From Phoma sp. XZ068 (lineage: Eukaryota > Ascomycota > Dothideomycetes > Pleosporales > Didymellaceae): a stretch of DNA of 64,000 nt. Each line of letters starts with the position of its first letter. Within the stretch, counting starts at the first letter, position 1. Where the stretch lies: the NCBI GenBank assembly GCA_004835665.1, contig RBKR01000017.1:1116001-1180000 (forward strand), written 5' to 3'. Positions 57,891 to 64,000 of this stretch are shown here, one piece after another. Below the pieces are notes generated by a model. The model did no database searches, was not told where the DNA came from, and saw only the letters and a list, made by a program, of their open reading frames with translations. Position numbers and translations under genes: made by a program.

Positions 57891-58399
57891 ACATTATATA
57901 ATAACTACAATACTCCTTAAGAATAAGAATAATATTTATAAGTTTGGTTAGATAATAAATACAAGCCAAGATAAATTAAGTAGAATTTAAGTACTTGCTT
58001 TAGCCTTTTTTATAATTATATATACAAAGTTACTAAGGAAGTCCTTTTTATTATAGTGCTTAGTAATTATGCCTTCCCCTTAGAGGTAGTTATAATAAAG
58101 TTTATACTATATAGCAGATAGGGATTATAATACTCTACCTAACAGATAGAGCTTAGTATCTTTCTATTAGTGCATATATAATAAGTAGTAAATATATAGC
58201 TTTAGTACTGCATTGCAGTATAAGATTAGGTTATAATATATAATTATCTTAGAATAATCCTTATAATAGGGAGCTGTAAGCTCTTGTTAAGCTAAGATAT
58301 AGCTATTATATATATTATAAAAATATACTGTAGTATATTATATATTAAGAGAAAAGAGAAGGTCTAAATCTAATTACTAGCTAGCTACTAAGTTAAGAA

Positions 58400-61000
58400 C
58401 CTAAGTTCTAAGTATAGTAAGAGTATAATAGAGACTATAATAGCAAGAATAATCTAAGCTAAATTATTTTTTAGATCCTTCTAGCAACTACTTATATATC
58501 TCCTCTAATTTATTAAGCTTGCCTTAACTAGTATAGAGTATACCTAAGTAGCTAAGTATATTAAGTATTATAGGATAATTAAGCCTAAGTGCCTGCTCTC
58601 TTCTTTCTAGTATATATTAGTATATCTAATTACTCTTTACCTAGCTTACTCTAGTTTATATAGAAGCTGCCTAGGTTATTAATTATTTTAAGTCTTAGTA
58701 TAAGGTTAGTTCTAGATACCTGTTTATACCCTCTTAGTACTTATAAAAATATTTTCTTTACCTAGACTAGCTTATAGTATTTACTATAGAAAAGGCCTAA
58801 ATTATTAGCTATATAAAGTATTAAGGTATAATTAGGTCTAAATACCTACTTAAATCTTTTTAATACTTAGTAGAGTATCTTCTTTACCTTATCTAGCTTC
58901 CTCTAATAATAGTATAGATTACCTAAATTACCTATAGTCTTAAGAGTTAATATATAATTAGCTCTAAGTTCCTATTCTCTTTCCTCTAGTATATAGAGTA
59001 ATATATTCTCTACCTTAGTATTCTTACTATACTTTAAGTATAACTTACCTAAGTTATATACTATTTTAATTATTAATAGGTAATTTAGCCTATAGATAGT
59101 CTCTCTTCCTTCTAGAGCCTACTTAAGTATAATTTTTACTTTATCTAATTTACTCTACTATAAGAGGTAAATACTAAGATAATTAACTATATAAAATAAT
59201 AATAGATAACCTTAGAGTATCTTCTTAGACTTACTAAGTACTAGCCTATATACCTTATCTACTTCTCTAAGCCTGTCTAAGTATAGATATAGATTACCTA
59301 GGTTATTTAATATTTTAATTATAAATATATATAGTATAACTACCTTCTTATAATAGTTTAGCTCTAGTCTATATATTTCTTCTACCTCTTTAAACCTACC
59401 TTATCTTAAGTAATAAACACCTAGGTTCCTAATAACCTTAGGTATTAGTATATTATTATCTTTCTTTATTAGTAGATGTCTAATAAACACTAGATATTAA
59501 TTAATATATCTAATAAGTTACTAATTAGTTACCTAGTACTAGAGCCTGCTCTACTTAGGTATATATAAAGCTATATATATAATAGTAAGATTAGCTAATC
59601 TACTATTCTACTTCTTATTTACTATATATATTATCTATAAGTATATATAGCTATATATATTATAGCCCTATAACTCTTTACTACTACTTATAAATACTAT
59701 ATCTACCTTAACAAGTATATAGTTATAGAGTACTCTTACTACCTTATTAAAACTAAGTTAGTTTTATATTAGTTCTAGAAACTACTCTAGGCTATTAGTA
59801 TAGCCTTCTTATAGGAGCTCTAGCTATATATCTTAATTTTTAAAGTATACCTATAGCTATAGCAGCTTTGCTACTAGCTTACCTTACTACTTAATATAGT
59901 TAAGTAAGATGTTCTATATAGAGTATAGTACTCTATTTTTATATAATAATAGCTATAGAGTGTTCTCTTATAGCTATAGCTATAATTCTTTATATAGCTC
60001 TAGATAGTTAGTAAAGCTTATTAATACTTAGTAGAGGTATATACTAGCTATAGTAAAAGTAAGTAGTAGGCTGTCTAGCTTATTAGCTAGCTTATAAGTA
60101 TCTAGATCTTACTACTATATTAGTATTACTTATTATAAAGTTAATAAATTATACTTACTACTATTTAGCCCCTCCTACCTTAATACTTATAATAGTATCT
60201 ATAGGCTATACTTAATATTCTATAGCTTCCTTACTACTATAGGGTAACCTAGCTATAGCTAAGATAATTATATTATAATAAGTACTACCTCTTAATATAC
60301 TTATAGGAGAAATAGCTAGATATTAAATATATCTAACTTATTATACCTAGGCAGCTTTAGTATATTATAGTTATTAAAGATAACTAGCTACTAGTTATTC
60401 TTAATACTACTTAGCTACTACTTAACTATATCTACTACTTTATTAAGGTTACTACTAGTAATAGTCTTTAGATATATAAGTAATAGATACTTATAGTAGA
60501 TATAGTCTACTACTACTATATAGCCTTGCTTTAGTATATCTTTACTCTTACTATTAACCTAGAATATAGCTAAGTACTCCTTTCTATATTACTATATATA
60601 TACTAGCACTAGCTATATCTTACTTATTCTACCTAGCCTATACACTACTACTATCTTATAAGAGCTATTATACTATAGCTCTTAGTAGATTATATTAAGC
60701 TACTTTTATTAACTAATAAAGTACTTAATATATAATACCTCTAGTATACTAAATTAAATAGTAAATAATACTATAACCTTATTAGAGCAAACTATAGGCT
60801 ATTAGTTACTACTAATACTATTATCTTTGCTAATATAACTACTAGCCTATTTTATATACCTATATCTACTTTACCTTTAGTATTCTACTATCTACTAATT
60901 ATATTACCTATATTTTTAGCTATTAGCTATAGATAACCTAATACTATCTTATACCTATTATCTAACTTTAATATAAACTTAACTATAGTAATATAGTTAG
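58400..61000 (-). pseudogene. RIP-erased NB-ARC/TPR (NLR-like) gene
   Basis: On the minus strand, near 60650-60600, the reading IVVVYRLGRISKI.LVLVY retains the shape of an NB-ARC P-loop, with glycine and threonine codons altered by G-to-A and C-to-T changes. Near 60400-60250 it reads WLVIFNNYN...LPRYN and later EVVLIII, resembling the Walker B and sensor region. From about 59300 to 58550 a 126-bp periodicity appears (GK..E-type codons, plus-strand ctttacc, near 58635, 58756, 58882 and 59008), with NNLGSFYI and KLGKE. That is the 42-residue tetratricopeptide unit of kinesin-light-chain type. This is the order of fungal NB-ARC-TPR receptors involved in self/non-self responses. It is wholly inactivated. 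Confidence 0.7.
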
Positions 61001-62544
61001 TATATATTATAATTAGCTTACTATCTACTATACCTAGTACTATAGCTAATACTTAAGGTATAACCTAGCACTATTAGTAGCTGCTATAGGTTAACTATCT
61101 ATCTAATATTAACTAACTACTATTAACTACTCTAGTAGTATTAGTATTATATATATCTTATATATAAACTTAGTTATAAAGTTACTACTAATTAGCCTAT
61201 ACTACTCTAGCTGCTGCTACAGCTACTCTAAGTTATACTCTAGGTACTATAGTAGCTAGTTATCTACTATAATAAATACTAATACTATATTAACTATTAG
61301 CTTACTAAGTATAACTCTACTACTACTCTAATAGAGTATACCTATAAATATAATACTATATATTAATAGCTTAATAGTATAGTACTTCTTAAGGGCGCCT
61401 TAGCAGGCAGTATTTAAGTAGATAAGTACCTATATCTGTTAGTTAATAGTATTAATATAGTCTTAAAAGAGTTAACCTATACTCTTTATAATAATACTGC
61501 CTAGACTATATACTATAAAGATAATTAGCCTCTTGCTTGTTTATCTTAACTTAGCCTTTTATTCTAGGTTTAGCTTGTCTATTATATACCTTTATAAGCT
61601 CCCTCTTTAGACAGAGCTTTAATACTAGTGCCTATATATAGTTATATAGGTACTTATAGCTTACCTATAACCTACTATATATATTTATATTATAGCCCTA
61701 GCTAAGTATACACGCCTATAGTAGGTTGTGCAGTAGCAGGTTATATAGCTAGTTAATACTATTACCTACTATCTATATCTTCTTATAGTAGCTATTAAGG
61801 CTATATACTATAATAATACTAGGTATATATATTAGCTTCTAAAGGTAAGAAGCAATAGTAGAGAAGTATACTTAATAACTAGGTTAATACCCTTATATAC
61901 TATATATAGGCTATACTTAACTCTACTAGCTACTTATACTAGTAGTAAGAGAGTAGGTACTTCTACTAGTAATAAGGCTATAAATAATATTATAGGTACC
62001 TACTTAAAAGTTAGAGTACTTTAAGGAGTAAGTATACCTAGAGTAACTTACTTTCTTATTATCTTTCTTTAGTTAAATATAAAGAAACTATTATATTATA
62101 CTAGGCTTAGTAGTAGGTTAGGGCAGGTAATATAGTAAAGAAGATATTCTATAATACTATATATAAGACCTTATAAAGCTAAAAAAAGGGTAATAGCATA
62201 CTAGCTATAGGTGCTATATTAAGTAATAAAGGCTATAGGAAGTAAAGAAGCTCTATTATTACTAGCCTGCTATTAGCTATCTAGTATTAGTTATCTATTA
62301 TTAGCACTCTACTCTATTAGCTACTTACTAAATAGCTAAATAGCTATAGGTATAGACTATACTACACTTTATATTAGCTATAATTATTAACCTACTTACT
62401 CTATATTGTCTATATTACTATAGAGTACTTTTATCTAGCCTTAATATAGCTCTAAATATAGCTACCTTATAGTATAATCTAATTTATAATATAATTCTTA
62501 CTTAGTTACTTACTACTACTTAGATAGCTACAGTAGCTAGCTAT

Positions 62545-63422
62545 AGTAAGTATTTAGTTAAAGTAATATAGTCTAACTTTTATTACTTTAGCTTAACTAA
62601 GGCTCCTATAAATAGAAGTAGAAGGTACTAAATAATAACCTTACCTATACTAGAGGCTCTATATAACTACCTACTTAAGAAGCCTAGGCTATACTTAGAA
62701 AAGATAGCTATATTTTTATAAAATAAATTTAAAGTCTATATATCTACTTATAGTATTAGTAGAATACTTAAAGATATAGGTTAGTTAAAGAAAGCTATAT
62801 ACTAAATTACCTAAGAGCAGAATACAGATCTGTAAGACTTCTACCTCTATAACTTAATATAGTTCTAGTTATATTACCTAGTATTTATTAATAAATCTAG
62901 CTATAATAAATATATTAGCTTTAAATAAATAGGCTAGTTACCTTATAGTATAGTGCTAGTGTAGGTAGCTAAGTTCTACTATAACTAGTAATACTAGATC
63001 TTACTAGCCTATACTTAAGATAGTATCCTACTCTTATAAGTATTTTAAGGCTTAATAAATAGTAATATATTTAAGGACTATATAGAGTAGCTACTCCCTT
63101 ATTATATTAGGTAGCTAGTACTAAAATTAGTACTTATAATAGATAATATATCTTTCTACTATATAGAATAACTAGAATAAATATACTATAATACTAGTAT
63201 TAAGCTGCTATACCTGCCTCTATACTTACTAGATCTAAACCTAATTAAAGAGTTTTTTATAGAGCTAAAGGCATTTATTAAGAAGTACTAGCGTGCCTTT
63301 AAGAATATACTAGAGTAAGGCTTTAATACTTTTCTAGAGTAGTATATTAATATAGTAGGTAATAAGAAGAATAGTGCTAAAGGCTATTTTAGGTATATAG
63401 GTATTATAGTAAAAGAGTTTTA
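62545..63422 (+). pseudogene. RIP-erased DDE_3 (Tc1/mariner-type) transposase
   Basis: The plus-strand reading, with stops ignored, gives an N-terminal helix-turn-helix region (APINRSRRY, LPILEALYNYLLKKPRLYL, YSISRILKDIG). DDE_3 landmarks follow: LVFINKSS for the first acidic block, IDNISFY for the second, and LYLLDLNPIKEFFIELKAF for the third, where proline and glutamate codons have become leucine and lysine. It ends near VKEF at 63422. About 290 codons. It is a different family from the Tc1-like relic at 9041-10156. No terminal repeats were identified. Confidence 0.72.
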
Positions 63423-64000
63423 AGCCTAAGTATATCTATATACTCTAATACACACCTATAGAATAGTCCTAAATATTAATCTAAGAATATTTATTTCCCT
63501 TAATTACTCTATAGTATAAATTATATTACTAGGCACTATTTACTGCTAGACCTAGTATATAATATTATATATAAACTGCTAAGCAATGCCTAACCTTATA
63601 CCCTATAAGATAAAAAAGTTAGTATCTTAGTTATTATAGAGCTACTATAGATTAAGCCTATACTCTAGAGCTATATTATATATATTATAGATATTATCCT
63701 TCTACTCTTTACTTATTACTTATAACTACTACTAGTTACTATACTACTTTACTACAGTATCTAGGAAACTAGGTATATTAAAATAAGGCTTAGCTTATAC
63801 TTTAACTAAGCCTAATAAGAATAAAAATAGCCTAAAAAGTATATTTATAATATATATAGGAGTATAGCTAGTTAGGGCACTATAACTAGCTCTTTAATAT
63901 CTCTTTAGCTGCTGCTACTCTTCTATATACAGCTACTAATATATATCTTCTAGTATATTATTATATATCTATAGCTAGCCTCTATACTCTATATACCTAA

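Larger units (their letters stand above)
57900..64000. other. Continuous RIP-mutated AT-rich block
   Basis: About 6 kb dominated by TA-containing words and by TAA/TAG in all frames, with no open frame of useful length. CG dinucleotides are almost absent. It contains at least the two relics listed separately. 61000-62500 and 63430-64000 hold nothing I can identify. Confidence 0.85.

Noticed and set aside
57900..64000. Mitochondrial DNA insertion, suggested by the very high AT content
   Set aside because: The excess is of TA-containing words with stops at former CAG, CGA and TGG codons, and nuclear transposase and NB-ARC motifs are legible. RIP explains it better.
1..64000. CRISPR arrays, bacterial operons, rRNA or tRNA genes
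   Set aside because: No regularly spaced repeats with unique spacers and no recognisable RNA genes were seen. Introns and RIP indicate a fungal nuclear genome.

Overview
The window looks like nuclear DNA of a filamentous ascomycete, most likely a dothideomycete of the Pleosporales type. The evidence is short spliceosomal introns (about 45-110 bp, GT..AG) in genes such as a secreted tyrosinase, a fungal rhodopsin-domain membrane protein and a dynamin-like GTPase. It also shows the two-speed pattern of repeat-induced point mutation (RIP): GC-balanced gene islands alternate with long, very AT/TpA-rich blocks in which transposon genes are riddled with TAA/TAG stops. The genus is inferred, not shown.

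Layout. 1-8 kb: a pile-up of Fot1/pogo-type DNA transposons, including one intact copy (2081-3942) with perfect 62-bp inverted ends and an open transposase. 8.5-10.2 kb: a truncated cellular gene and a Tc1/mariner pseudogene. 10.2-14.5 kb: two more pogo-type elements, heavily RIP-mutated. 14.6-25.6 kb: the main gene island, with the tyrosinase (minus), another pogo-type element (17568-19358), the rhodopsin-domain gene, a repeat-family relic, the dynamin-like GTPase and a MIZ/SP-RING pseudogene. 26.2-28.0 kb: a pogo-type element. 28.2-34.3 kb: a second repeat-family pseudogene, a BTB gene with an in-frame stop and an acidic repeat tail, and a C2H2 zinc-finger relic. 34.3-36.5 kb: a pogo-type element. 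36.9-39.3 kb: small hypothetical genes and a BTB/cysteine-rich gene. 39.4-45.5 kb: an ankyrin-deaminase gene bracketed by two pogo-type elements. 45.6-52.2 kb: an F-box gene followed by two decayed OrsD-type zinc-finger relics. 52.2-56.2 kb: one pogo-type element nested inside the terminal repeat of another. 57.0-57.9 kb: a GH24 lysozyme-like gene lacking its 5' end. 58-64 kb: RIP-erased DNA in which an NB-ARC/TPR (NLR-like) gene and a DDE_3 transposase can still be read.

At least eleven pogo-type elements were delimited or partly delimited, and most have a TA on both sides. They fall into two size classes, about 1.8-1.86 kb and about 2.1 kb. Nearly every terminal repeat carries two direct copies of a 13-16-bp motif. 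The most interesting intact gene is the intronless ankyrin-deaminase at 41462-43219: it has a cysteine/histidine-rich N-terminus, two ankyrin repeats, and an HAE...CxxC deaminase signature split by a predicted coiled-coil insert.
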